NCBI RefSeq assembly: GCF_000699445.3
Contig: NC_067196.1
Coordinates: 80,156,364-80,220,363, forward strand
DNA: 64,000 nt
Reading direction: 5' to 3'
Source: Schistosoma haematobium
Taxonomy: Eukaryota; Platyhelminthes; Trematoda; Strigeidida; Schistosomatidae
The translations under genes and the position numbers were made by a program. Positions within the stretch are counted from its first letter, which is position 1. Each line of letters starts with the position of its first letter. The notes under the pieces are model-generated. The model was not told the DNA's origin and did not search any database. It was given only the letters and a program-made list of their open reading frames with translations. Shown one piece after another: positions 14,001 through 29,000 of the stretch.

Positions 14001-17000
14001 CTTACTAAGTCCAGTTACAATACATTGAAAAAACCCAACCTTTTTAACAGGACAATTCAACATGAATGCAATTGCATATAAACTTACTTGAGCTTTCGAC
14101 ATTAACTCTAAATATGGTTGACCATATTTCATTTGATGTATATGCACAAATTTTGGCAACTTATCAACGCTATCCATCACATTTCCATGTAATTCAAAGT
14201 AATCAGATAAAATTTTCAAATAATTTGTTTTATTCTTAAGAGAAAAAATGATTTGATGATGTACACAAAGATGAGTAAATTAATGAGAGAAACAATAAAT
14301 AACAATTAATGAATATAAAAAATGCAGTTAAGTCAAATAAAACACAGTTGAACATTCATATTTTATTTGCAATGAAAGAAAACAATGAACACAGATTTTG
14401 GTGGGTTATTTTACTACAAAACAACGCGCAAAATGCAACTGATCTATTGATAGTACAATACTAATTATGTTAAGTATCTGAGTGTGAATGTTGAATAAGT
14501 AACTAAATCAGTAAGACTATTTTGACCAAATGATGATATAACAACAATAGTTACTTCACAATCTAGTGTTACTGGATTTTATCGAAATGGATAGATATAT
14601 GAATTTAATTTTAGCCCAGAGTAGAGTTTGGGTATTTATGTTATTGAAGTTTTTTAAAACTTACACCTAGCTGAAATCAACTCTTAACATTACTGAAGTC
14701 AGATGTAATACCAAAGATGTGGAAAAAATACACAAGAATCATCCAGTAAAAATATAAAACAGAGGTGAACAAGGATTGAAAGTGTAAAATGGATCAAGTT
14801 GGTCTCGGTAGAAAAGATAATGAATATAGAAAAAAATTTATAACATAAGAAATATGTCGATAATGGTTAAAAACGACATCTCTAATAGTCGTTAATGATC
14901 TACGTAAACCGATCAGTTAGTTTCAAAGCTTACAACGCTCTATTTTAAATTATCTTTGAGATAAATTTTTTATTCTGGTGGAGTACGAATTGTTTTTACT
15001 TGTAAGAACCTGATTTAGGGAAATGTTAAGAATAAACGGCCGGTCTGGGCCACCCTGATGTACATTTATCAATTTACTTAATCTTGCGAAGCAGGTTATA
15101 TTGGCCGCATAAATCGCAAACCTACTAAACGAATATCCGGGCACAATCCTGCATGACTGTATCTAAAAAGGAATGGAAATCAATCAATAATTCAGCCCTT
15201 GAATGGATAGTCGATTCTGGTTATATCCCGCGAGAATCATCATTCAAGATTATCCACGAAAACAATTGGCTGGAATAAAGTTTGGATTGGGAATTTGTGT
15301 ACAACTGAAGCTATATTAATTTATTAGTTCAAATCTGATCACTATATACAAAAGAGTCATGTTCAATTTTGTTATTTATTCATGGTCTTATCACACCGTC
15401 TAATTTTTACAAATCGTAAGTGCTAATTACGATCTTGTTTGTTATCTTCTTCATAAAGTAGACAGCTACCTTTTAGAATTTTTATATAAATAACTATTTC
15501 TTATAATATTTAAGACTGATGCATAACTTGACCTTTCGGCAATTTTGATCATGCAGAAGGAAAGAGAAAAGAAGTGGTGAAAGAACGGGTCCTTGTCGCA
15601 CACCTTCATGAGACAGGAGAGATGTTGAACACTCTCCTTCAAACACAGTGTACTGTTGTCTACCAGAGAGGTAGGAACGTAGCCCATTGGTTATCCAGCT
15701 GTCAGTGTTGATGCTGATTAACTTGTTAAGTAAAAGTTGTCTTGACATGGAATCAAAAGCAGAAGCATAGTCCAGAAAAGTGCATCGAACATACTATTTA
15801 CCTTTTTCCAAGCTGAACACTATATTGTGATGCAAAAACAACAACGGCATCTAAGGTGCCTCTTTTGCATTTGTAAGTAAACTGATACGGATCGATGAGT
15901 TCTTTTATTGCAGGTTGAAGTGGGAGTATCAATAATTTTTCCATCGTTTTGAGGAAAGGTGAAGTTATTGCTATGGGTCTAAATTTCATACTCGTATCAC
16001 CAGATACTTTCTTAGGCATAGGGATTATCTTTATCTTTCTCCACACTTTCGGTGTGAGATTAATTGAGAAGGATACTCGTGAATGGATAACATAGGACAT
16101 CAGCAAGTTTTAAGAAGGAGGTTTGGGATACCATCAGGTTCTAAACATTGGGATGAATTAAAAGACTGGAGACATTTCCGGACATTAGTTTCAGTGAAAC
16201 TAGAAACACAACTATTCTTCAAACGTGTGGATGTAGGGAGTATGACATCAGATGACTGACGTATAAAAGACTTATTTAAGTCACAAACATTCAGCTGGTT
16301 ATCGCTTCTAATGTGCCTGTCACCTTTAAGTTCTTTATAGAGTTCCCACATAATTGGAGAGTTTTTACGAGATAGGAGTTTTTGAGTAAACATAGAGTTG
16401 AGACGTCTAATCTCTAGGTTTATTAGACGACTTAGCTTACGAATTTCAATAGAGTGTGATAGATAATTTAACAGTAAAGCCTTCGTTATCTCTGTAGACA
16501 ACACATCATTAGCAAAATATTCCGAGAGAAGTGAGCTATTCGCATTTGACCACACATAATCAACAGTTTGTTTCGCCAACATTCAGTTGGATTGGTTGTT
16601 GTCATCAATTGTCCTATAGTTGTCTGCGTATGTTGACCTAGTTCTTATTCAACATTAATTCCGTTTTAATTCAATGTGATGACTACTCAGTACAGTATTT
16701 GTTACTGATTTCCCGTATGACATTTTACTCTGTGATATTAAGTTAACATGAACTATACTCAGCATATGATTTGTTGTAACGAAGTATTTTTTATATATGT
16801 GATTTTGTTCTAATTATTAATCAAAAATGAGTGCATGAATCAATATATAAATGAGTGTGATTCCGACTAGACTCGTCGTGGTTGTTCGTGCTTCTGACTG
16901 CTTGTGGAATATATTTACCTCTCTCGAACTTGGACTTCTCTCTCTAGTTAGCGGAGCTGGGACGCGTCGAAACAGCTAGCTTATCTGTCGTAGTGTCACA

Positions 17001-20000
17001 GAGTCTTCGTTCCGTTCTCAGATTAGGCGAACTCGTAATCGCTTCAAACATAGCAAATTTGGAGACGGGGGTGGGATATTTTGGCATATGTTGACCTAGT
17101 TTTTGGCCTTATAATGATTTATGATTTTTTTAATTGGTTGATACATGAAGTCGATTTCGTCATATTTTATTAGGTGCTGACTGATCTGAAAACCAAACTT
17201 CTAAAAATTATCTGGTCTTTTTATTCCCTTTATCAAAGATCAACTTCTTACAAATGTTATTTCAAAAGAACGAAAACACTGCAACATCCATCTACCACAT
17301 ACAGAATTGAAAATACCTAGTGATGGTTTTTCTAAAGAATGACTATCCATATATCAAACTCATCAAAAATCACGAAATAAAAATACGGATACCAACAAAC
17401 GAATAATCCATATACGAAGGGCATGTTGAATTCGCAATTAGTTAATTGAGACTGTTTGAAATAGGTTAAGCTTACAAGCCACCAAAATTAATTTGATCGA
17501 CCAGATATAAGGTCGAAAACTAGGTCAAAATGTAGGACAACCAACGTATATATACACATGCAGACAATTACAGGACAACTGATGACAACAACCAATTAAA
17601 CTGAATGTTAGCGAAACAAGCTGTTGATTACGTGTGGGTAAATTCGAATAGCTCATTACTATAGGGATATTTTGCTAATGATGTATAGTCAAGGTAGATA
17701 ATGAAAGCTTTATGATAAAACTGCCTAGTTCAAAAACGTTTTCACCAAAATCATCCCGCTTTAGCTTAAAATCTTTTTGACAATTTCATACATATGGCTA
17801 AATCCCTAAAACAAATTACAGGTAATTTGACCATAGGTGTCTTTGAAGCATTGTTCATGTATAATGAATGATTTTAATTTAAATATAATTACAATGGAAG
17901 AAATTCACATCTAAAAACTCAACAACTTGACTACCCCACACATAATTTATTGATTATAATATGTAAAGGAACTTACAGACCACATATAAGCCTCTTTTCC
18001 GTAGACAAGAGCAACAGGTTTAAATGATGATTGATGAGAGAATTTAGATTTGGGTGGAAGTATTTCAGCAACAAAACCCAGAAATGTATTATCCGGTGAA
18101 TGAGCTAGAAGTACCAAAACAAGGAAACAATAACAACTACAAAAATGTACAAATCAGAGTGAATTAAATGAATTTCCAAAAAGTAATAACACTCAATTAT
18201 TGTTGAGAATGTGTAGGCTGAAATAACATATTATAGCAGAAATATGTAGTGAATGAAATCGAGCATGAATTAAGACAAAGTAATAATAAAAGAACCGAAG
18301 GAAAACTAATGAATATGGTCATAATTAAGAGTACTGTTGAAATTGATTGGTATATTCTGAAGAAGGGACTTCAAAATCTTCAGTTCTACAAACGCATTAT
18401 TTTTATTTTATCTAACCCATCTTTGTTGTCTGAATGTCTTTGGTCGTGACTAAACCATCCAACTCAAAGAACAAAATTCCACTAAAATGTGAAATAATGG
18501 ATAACTTACGGAAAAATGTATAGAATTGCTGTAAATTCAAATGTAATCCACTCCAAAGTTCTTGTTTACGATTATAAAGAGCTTCTGTTCCAAATGTATC
18601 CAATATACGAAATTTACATAATGGAGTCCTTAATTCGGAGAAAACACGATACAAAATGGATTTTTATTACGCATTTATTGTATATAAAAGTTTGATAAAC
18701 CTAATAGGGTCAGTGGTTTTATAAACTTTAAAATAACAAGCAAACTGACAGTTGAAAGTGGCTTTTATCTTCAATTTACATCCACCAGAAAACCATTAAA
18801 CAATTACTCTGTCATTCAGTGATCGTTCTTTATTCTAATGTGAAATGTATTGCTAGTCATAAACTGTAGATAAGACCACTCGGAATGCAAAAGCATCACC
18901 AGTGCAGGAGAACCCTGATTAAAACATATCACTTAAGTACCGAAAATATAGACAACAGGAAAGTTAGTTTTAGTAACAAATAAGACTCATTTAATCAGAG
19001 TTGGTTAAATTAATCAAGTAGTTTAAACGATCATGTCCATTTCATGTCATAGCGAGAGCGAAAACAGATTTAAAAATAGCCACATACAAACATACTAAAT
19101 AGTCACCGATAGAACTAAAATTGATTTTCGAAATTCACTTTTAACTATTCCTTAGAACAACAATAAGTAAATCATAGAAGAAAGAGAAGAGGAAGACAAT
19201 CAAAAAAATCAACTAACAAACATGAATAAAATTTAGTGATTATACATGCCAATCATCATCAAACATGTCCAAAATCTGAAGCCCGAAAATACACTCTTAT
19301 ATCACGCTTGTTTAGAATCCTCTTGATTTCTTTTGATCTTATATTACACAGATAAGGAAGACCAACAGGTTGAATTGAATAGAGTTTTGTCGACACTTAA
19401 GGATAACAAACACCCCAAAGTTTATAAAGATTATTAGAAATGAAAGAAAAATTAAACTAGAATGTATACCGAAAGACTGGAAGTTCATCGTAGTCAACCC
19501 ATACCGTAGTGGAACATCGGAAGAAATCAAGAAGATTCGAAACAAGTATGATATAGGAGTGTATTTTCGGGCTTGTGACACAATAAGATCGACGTTAGTG
19601 AAAGTTAAGGATAGGTTTCCAAAGAAAGAACAACAAAATATTGTCTATGAGACCAACTGTCATGATTGTAATGCAGCTTATGGGGGAGAAACGTCTAGAC
19701 AATTGAATGTAAGGTTGAAGGAAAACAAACTGTTTGAAAATGTTCCCAAATCCTCGGTCGACCTAAAGAAACTTGGGAATAAGTCCGAGATACGTTGGAA
19801 ACAAGACACAAGATTAATTTTTAAGGGATCAAAATACTTCAGAAAGGTTTTAATACTCATAAAGAAAGATTGACAGCAGAAACGCTGTATATATGGGCGA
19901 ACAAGAATAGCCTGAACCAAAAGGATGGTATTCAACTAGCAATTACTCGGCAAATATTTATTAACAAGAAATTGGACCCATTCTTTATTCAACCTGTTTA

Positions 20001-23000
20001 TTTCAAATGCACCGTTATATTGACAGAAATTGATGTCATTTTTAGCAATACAATTATGTATTTGATGATTCTCATTTTAATATCAGAAGGGGGTTTTGTG
20101 GAGATTTTAGTAATTTCAATTGTTGAGATCATGAGTCAATTGAAGCTAGACCACCATGGAAAACTTGGAAGCACTAGACGGTCGTTTCGTCCCATTGTGG
20201 GACTCCTTAACAGTGCGAATCCTTCACATACCTGTAGAGCATCATCGATGAACAAGGAGGATCAGGTGCAGACGTAAGGGCGAGGATTAGCAAAGCAAGC
20301 GCCGCATTCCTACATTTGAAGAACATATGGAACTCAAAACAACTTACAATCAATATCAAAGTCAGAATCTTCAATATGAATATCAAAACAGTTCTACTGT
20401 ACGGAGCTAAAACTTGGAGAACTACTACAGCTATCACCAAAAAAGTACAAGTATTTCTAAACAGTTGTCTATACAAGATACCATCAGCAACAGCCTACTG
20501 TGGGAGAAATTAGGAAAATATGCTGCAAGTAGATAGGATATACATTACGCAAATCATCAAACTGCATCACGAGGCAAGCCCTAACCTGGAATCCTGGAGG
20601 GAAGCGGAAAAGAGAAGGCCAAAGAACACATTACGTCAGGAAATAGAAGCAGATATGAAAAAGATGGATAACAACTGGAAAGAATTGTCCAGGACAGGGT
20701 TGAGTGGAGAATGCTGGTGAGCGGACTATGCTCCTTCACGAAGAGTAACAGGCGTAAGGAAGTATATATTTACAATATTCAATCTATTGAATTTATTTAC
20801 ACTCTTTCTATACTATACTGATGTGTCTTCAAAATAACTTCCAACTAAAGTCTCTCATATAAGTAATTTAAACCCATTTTGTAATTATGATTTTTAAATA
20901 TCACAGATAGTAAGCAGATGACAGGTAACCAAACGAACTAAAATGAATTTATAATATTCTGCTAGAATCTTTGTTCTTACATAGTAAAAATACTTCATTT
21001 TCAGTAATGAAAGTTGCTAATAATTTTTCTTCTTCAAACTCAAGATGATTAACTCATAAATAAGATGAATACCGATTACTAATTAGACTATTTCTTGTTC
21101 TCAATGACTATTGATATTATTATTATTCCGTGCATTTTAAAACAAGAAGTATACAGAAATAATACAAGGTAGAAATTGTATAAAATAAAGTTGTTTAAGA
21201 GGGTTTTATTGATTTAGTTAGAAATTAACATTTTCACATAACAAATATAAGATAGCATCTTTGTTATTGAGATGAAGAGCTGATTGTCAATAGAAAAATA
21301 TATAAAATAGTTTAACTGTAGTACACGACAGTAGAATAAACTGTAACACAGAAGTTACGCATAAAACTTCATCTAGAGACATTGAAACAATTTCATTTAT
21401 TTAACAGGATAGAAAATAAGTGAAGCATACTTCAATTTATTTCATAAAGTATGTACAAAATGGTGAAATTTAATTTAAGTTATGCAATATTTTTCATTAA
21501 ACGTAAATCTATAAACTAACCGGATGTTCATTCCTTTCAAATTTCTAAATCCTATAATATCCGTGTATATTAAATCGTATTTATTATTTTCTACCTGACA
21601 AGGTATGGAATTTGAGTAGGGATGTAACAATTTTCTATTAATTTTAATTGAGAGAATAAACAAAAACAAGTAGAAAGAAATTAATTAATATGGGTTCCTA
21701 ACAAACATAAATCAATGTGGATAGAAAATTCACTGAATAGGGGAGGAAACTAATAGGCATTTTTAAGATTTCAGTCAGATTACGATGTAGCGTATGTGTC
21801 TGAATTTTTCTTCCTCTAAGTGCGAAATATTGTTTTGGGACTGGTTTATGTCAACTCTAAGATTGGTCATAGGAAGCGAAATAACTGTACGAGTTGACTA
21901 CTTACTTCTTCTAGGGAATCACGTCACCTCGAGTGAGTTGATTTCTGATGGAAGCTTGGTTGGTATTTGGCGACTTATGTTTCTTGTGACATAAGCGATA
22001 TGTCCATCTGTTAACTGAACTGCTAGTGTACTGGCCAGAGATAGACTCTATTACCAAACGGGTGTAGAACATCATCTATGAAATAGAAGACACGTATATG
22101 TTGCAGGCTTTTGATAGCAAGCGTCTTCAAAGTGTTGCCGCCGCACTGAATGAAAACGAAGCCAGAAATATAGAGTCTAGATGCATAGTACCAAGTAGAG
22201 ATAGTAAATTGGTTGGCGAGGTAATGAATCTTAATCAACGGAGATGGATAGTACATATTTTGTGTATACTGGACCACCCCTGCTTAGAAAAACAATGCCA
22301 GCTGGTGAAGTACTATGTTGGAAGAAACCTAAGTGCAGCCAAACCAAGACATGGAATCAATCCACGAAGTCACTAAATGTTTAACTGAATCATGATGGTA
22401 GATATAGACTACCTGTTTCGAATCTGTGAGTTAACCATGATCAGTAGTTGGCTCAGAGTTAATTAAGATGACGCAGATGCATTCACCTTTTATTTTTCCC
22501 CAGATCTTAAGTTCCAGTGTTCTACCATAGATACTTTTCATTGTCTTTTTGAACCATGTTCTGAATATCTAGTTCTTTTAATTGCCATTTTCACTTCATT
22601 ATTTCGAATTATCTACGAATTATGTTGTTAATTTCATCTCGTCACGTTAATCTGGTATGACAACTAATAGTAATGCACATTTGTTTCAGGCTATATAATG
22701 ATTATGATTAATTGATAACGTTTGTATGCCTAATGCATTCTTTAATCAATTACACAGATTTTGAAAAATAAAAACTGATTATTTAATATATCACTTAACG
22801 CATAATTTTCATAACTTTCAATGTAGGTAATTGTTTATCTCACGAAATGTACATGGCCCGGAGGCAATGAGGTTCACCATGTCGTAATGTCATACCATCT
22901 AGTAGGCAGCTATATCGTCAAAAATGATAGATGCAAATTTTCCAAGTTAAAACTTCAGCAATATATCAGTTATATATATATTATATACGTATATCAAGTT

Positions 23001-26000
23001 CAACAGTATTCCACACTTTAAAAAATAATCTGAAAAGTTTATAATAATGAAATTTATTGTCTATAAATAATAACTTGCATTACCTACCAAACACAGTATT
23101 CTAAAATGTATAGAGAGATTTTAGTTTGTGTTGATCAAGTTGATGAACGTAAACTATTAAATAATGATGAACTGCTTAAACTCCATGACTATAAATTTGT
23201 CAACTATGAATATATCACACTAATTATCTGTTTAATAATCATGTCAATCGACTTATTGTGTATGTTAAATGCAAATATACATATCTTCTTTATAATGCTT
23301 ATAACTTTACACGAAGCTTAATTACTTCATAATTACAAGTGGAACAACAACAGTGACTAATGTATCCTCCTTCACGTCTTCCTTCAGAGAAACATTAGTC
23401 AAAATTGCTAGTTAAGTTATACGATGAAAAAGGTACGTCAAAGGAGTAAAACTATTGAAAAATGTTAGTAGATAAGGATTAATAGAATCTAATTATTGAT
23501 GACAAAAAAACATTTTAATAACTTTTCTGATTATTACTAAGTTGTATGTAAAAATGGACGGAAAACTATTGTTGAATAAGCTTCATTATAATTAAACAAA
23601 TGGTGTTAAAATAAGCTATTATTGTTATTATCAGCACGACTATATGTTACATAGCAAATTTGGAAATGTATAAGATAAATCTAAGAGTACTGTGAAAGTG
23701 CGCGTGTACAGACATATTCACTGTATAAAAAAATAACTTCACTTTCAGAAAACATAATCTTACAATTTTGCTTCAGCAGCTTCAAAAGTAATTGTTATGT
23801 TGTGTCCAAGAATATAGAGGGCACCTATGAGATCAGTCCATTGAACAAGTTCACCAAGGGGACCACCTGGAATTGTATTAAAATGGATAAGGAAATGTGA
23901 CTAAATTTTGCTCTTTTAGTAAGTGTATACATCGAATTTAAATGATATACATATATAGATATAATCACTTATGTTCGTTATTATTTTTGAAAATATATAG
24001 AAATACAAAATCTCTTGGTTGATATTACAAATGGGATAGATTTAACCTACAAATAAACTATTGGCATGAGTAACTAATAGATATGAAATTAACATTGAGA
24101 AAAACTTGATGATTTTCCCTAACCGGTGAATCAATGGAGTCGGTTTTCGATCATGTAATAAGAAGACGAAGATTATCAGAACGATGTGATATATTAGCGC
24201 AATACATTTCGAACAATCTGATCACCCATATACTTGTTAAGAACATTTATATATAAAAATAAAAGGTCAACTAGACTGGAAATGGGGTAAGAGGAGACAA
24301 GGATAATAATAATAATAAGAGTGAACATAATTTGAAACCTAATCAATCTGGATAATAAGTCAATATTACCAGGGTAGGTTTAAGGTGACAACAAACTGTT
24401 TTTGAATGCACATAGTTCTGATAATCTTCTTATTACATTATCAAAATTTATCAAAGGGACTAATTGCTTTAAATTTCTTAAAAGGAGTCGGTTTTATTAA
24501 TTACCGAAAGATTTGAAAAACTTTTTTTCTTGAAATCACAAATTACTTATTCACTATTCACGTCATTAATGAGATGTGTGAATCAACTTCGATAAGTGGA
24601 TGTTAAGATAGGTAGAAATCATGTACGAATTACAATAACTGAATAACAAATCAATTGATCACATCTTCATTGATTTCAAAATTACAAATAATTTTTTTCT
24701 AAAAAATAATAACAAATATAAGTAGTTACCTTTAGAGATATATGATTCGAAAGAATTCTTATAAAAATCATTCGATAAAAATCCCATATGAAGTAGAATC
24801 TATTTAAAATAAACGCAAATGATATCAAGTGAATTGAAAGATAAATATATATTTATAGGTAGGATCCGTTCATTTATTCCTGCATATTTGAAAATAAATA
24901 AAACACAAAACATAGATAATCACGCGTAACATGAGCTAAATAAATACAGAGAGAAAGTCGTTTGGGTGGCCTATGGGGACTTGTTGATCGCAGATCAGAT
25001 AACGGTAACCGTCTACTGAAACTGTGCACAGACCACAACATGTTTCTGGCTAGCACTAACTACCGGCACAACCATTGCCGATGTGCCACCTAGAGTCCTC
25101 CCTCTGCATCTCAAGCCTGGACTCAGATTGATCACATCGCGATCAGCTACAAGACTGCCGCTCCTTTTGGAGTACCTATCTCGACTCTGATCATGCCGTT
25201 GTTTGCGCTAATCTTACCTTACTTTTCCGTGGCCAACAAATACATCGTCCCAAACGGATCGATGTCAGTAAATTGGTTGCAGCTCCTGTTGCCAGTAAAT
25301 ATCGAACCGAGCTAGGTTCAAGGCTAGATACCAACCTACCGAAAAGTATAGATGAGCATTGGTTGCAATTGCATTACGCCAGGAAAATGGTGAGTGAAGT
25401 CGCTTGTGACTACGCGAAACGTCCCGCTGATAAGCACTGGGTTTCTTCAGGCTTTTAACAACTCATTGAAGCCTGTCTATCCACTCCGGGTGGCCGTGAT
25501 TTTGATCACAAACGACGACTGTTGCGCAATGAAACTTGGAAAAGCCAGCGTACGGACCGACAAGCCTAGTGGTCGGAGCGTGGAAGCAGCAGCTGAACCT
25601 TGCAACTGCCAGAAGCCCTTTCAACTTATACTGGCCACTGGCAGTAAGAGGTCTGGTATGAGTGAAACGATCTGTGAAAATGAAGGGATGCCAATCACTA
25701 AAATCTATCAGCGTCGTGGACGATAGGCAAAGTTTTTCGAAGAGCAGTTCAACAGGTCTGCTGCCCCGGCAACATCAGTCGGACTGTACTACCCTCCACG
25801 GCCTGTGACAACTGACCCACCTAACAAGGAGGAGGTCCACGGGGAACTATGAATTTTGAAGCGCTACAAATCACCGAACCCAGATGATTTACCTCCGGCC
25901 CTTTTTAAAGATGATGGTGACTTCCTGGTTAAGGAACTGACCGAGTTATTTACAAAGGTATGGTAATTAGAAAGCGATCCAAAATATTGGACTGAGTCGA

Positions 26001-29000
26001 TAGATGTCCCTATCTTTAAAACGCGTTCATGTCGTTTCTGCAACAATTATCAGGGGATAAGTCTAATTCAGATCGCGTCCAAACTATTGTATTCCGTCAT
26101 ACTATGTAGAGTGTCTGACATAAGGAAAGATTGACTCGTGACGAGCAGGTTGGTGTAAGGTAGGGGTGACCAAACCAAAACTTGGTATCAGTCCATGAAG
26201 TCGATGGAGGTTGGACTGAGCTGCATAGGTAGGTTCGGACTCTCCAGTTGAGGTTCGCATGATCATCTTAACCATTGGTTAGAAACCTTGGATGAAATAA
26301 CATGGAAACTTTCCCATTGGAACATGTGCACTCATTTCTTGAGCTCATTTAAATCTTAAGTTTGTAAATTATTTTAAAATGTTTTTCTGTTTCACGAATC
26401 TGTATTTTCTAAATTCACATGTTCTATGCCTAATACTTCCTATTACCATTAATACTGTTACCACGTTTACTACTATGTCATCAGTGTGGTGGTGTGATGC
26501 CTTGAGTCGATGCACTTATGTACCAGGCTCTACTCTGTCTATGACTAGCTATCGAATGCCCTGGTACGGTCGGGGGTGGGGAGATTCCACTCTCCCTCTC
26601 GAAATGCTCCCACATGACCTCGCGTATACAGCCACTGCCAGGTAAGTCCTATTCACTGCCTTCTCGCGGAGGGGGTATTGTTTACAAAATTGAGATGTGT
26701 CAAAGCGAATATCCAGCGCGCCAACCGGGTTGGTGGACACGGAGGTCCACCTAGGGGAGTTGGAAAACCCTGATTTCAAACCGATGGTGCACATGGGCTC
26801 TAGAATCCTTAGGGAACAAATGGGGTATGAACCTATTGTTGGTCACTGGCTACCATGGGAATGCATCTCCTTACGTTGTTCCTTTGCCTTGTGGATTAGA
26901 CCTTTACGTCAAAGGCTCGGAGTGTGGTTCCCTACGAAAACTACCTTTTTTTCGTTCGAGTGCTAGTGCAGTACTTCAGCCCTTACACAAATCGAATGAG
27001 GAAGTGTGGAGTAATATATTTGGTGCCTCCTTGTACCAATGTTTGTGTTTAAATAGACTTACATCAACTTGCCATTCAGGTCGACTGGAGATCATGGGAA
27101 ACCAAAGTGTGGCTGAAGGCCAGTTGAACTGATCCCTAAAGTGTTCTGCCCATCGACCCAATCTCCTGGATTAAGAATGAATAATATGTCCATCTTTTTC
27201 CGAGATAGTTTCGCTAACAGTTGGGTTCCTAATACCGGTTTCCTTGAAAAGTCTGAACAGTTGTCTGCTATTGCCTATTGCCACTGCCTTTTCCATCTCT
27301 CTTGCTTTCGCCACCCACCACTGTTCGCGATCGGTGCGTAGGCTTCTTATCAGCCTGCGCTTAAGCTGACTCCGCTCTTCGTCATGTTCAGAGCCGGATG
27401 GTTCACCCTACTAGCAGATATCACTGCTGTTTCCACAGCTTTTGTGATATCATCCCACGCTGCATCGGGATGGGCATCACTTACATGGCTGCCTAACTGT
27501 TTTTCTAGTTGTTCCTGAAATATACTCTTAGCTTGACTATCATTAAGTAGGGCCCTAAGAGGTTTACTTGCAGCGTCTTTCCTACGTCCAGTAAGACGCA
27601 GACAGATACGCGCTCGTACTAGAGCATGATCTGAATCTAAGCATGTGCTCCAGAATGAGCGACAGTCTTCTATCGAGCCCCTCCATCAGTGGCTGATAGC
27701 GATGTGATCTAGTTGGGTTCAACGTTGGGATGAATTAGGGGGTCGCCGTGTTAAAAGATGTCTTTCATTATGCTTGAAGTTAGTATTTGCTAGAAACAGG
27801 CGGTTATCTGAGCATAGCTGCAACAGACGGTCGCCATTGTCTGTCCTTTGAGCCACGACACTCATATTTTACATCATCTGAGCTGCAGTCAGTGGGAGGG
27901 TAGGCAGAGACGACGAAGAGGCAATGACGAGTGTCCCTATCTTCCCGAGTCCTTACTGTTCTGTTCAGTCGGACAGCGCGCAAACGACTGTCTACTGGGA
28001 TCCACTCTAAGAGAGCTAGTTCTGCCTTAGGACTCAATACTATACCTACACCGGCGAGGCCACGGGAAGCAGAATCAGGGCTTCCAGATACACGAAGTGT
28101 GAATCGAGTCGGTTCTTTATTTTGGCATGGTGAGGTCAGATGAATGACGCTACTCGGATCCTGTATGCGCGTTTCGGAGACGCAGCACACATCGATGGCG
28201 CGAGATTCTAAAGTCCTAGCTAAGGAAGCCTGCTGTCCTATTTGGCACAGTGTTCGGACGTTAAAAGCTCCTATGTGTAGTTTAAAGCGTGGTTTCAGGA
28301 GACCAGGAATAGCGTTCTGCGTACTCGAATCGTTTGCATTAGCGACGCGAGGTAATAAAGGGACGTGAGAAGGATTAGTCGTGAAGATAAGAGTTATTAG
28401 GAGGTGTAGGAAGGATTTGAATGTGACCAACTTGGTCTCGTGTGCTGTTACAGGTATGAGGGCTGATGTCACTTTCCGGCTGCCCACATCGTGAAAGGAT
28501 ATTTCTTGAGGAATCTGAAAAGGAAGTTGGATTAATGTTGGCCTTAACAATCTGGGAGCGTGACTGCAGAGCCAAAGGGACAACTGTTTGAGGCCGGTCG
28601 CACGGCCTTTTTGTGGGAGGTTTTAACGTGTTAGCTCCGTTCTTCAAAGTGCCTTACCGCCGGAGACAGAAATCCGTGAGGCAAGGTGAGGCGTGACATT
28701 TTTGGGGTCGACCTTTACTAACTCCTTCCTTCCTTGTGAGAACACGGCATCACTGTAGATGATGGTTGTCAAAGGGGAACACATTACTGCTGTCACACCC
28801 CTCTACAGTCAGCAGTATGACTTCGCCCTCCGACTTTGAGTGGCTACTTCTAGTCTTACCGTTCTCCAATCGACTTGTCTGGCAAGGTAGAACCTACAGA
28901 AACATATGTTCCAGCCAATATAGCTCGATTGGGTCATCACGATAGGCAAGCCCGACCACCACGCCAAGGTAGAAGCTACGGTCAGGACATTTGTCTATGA

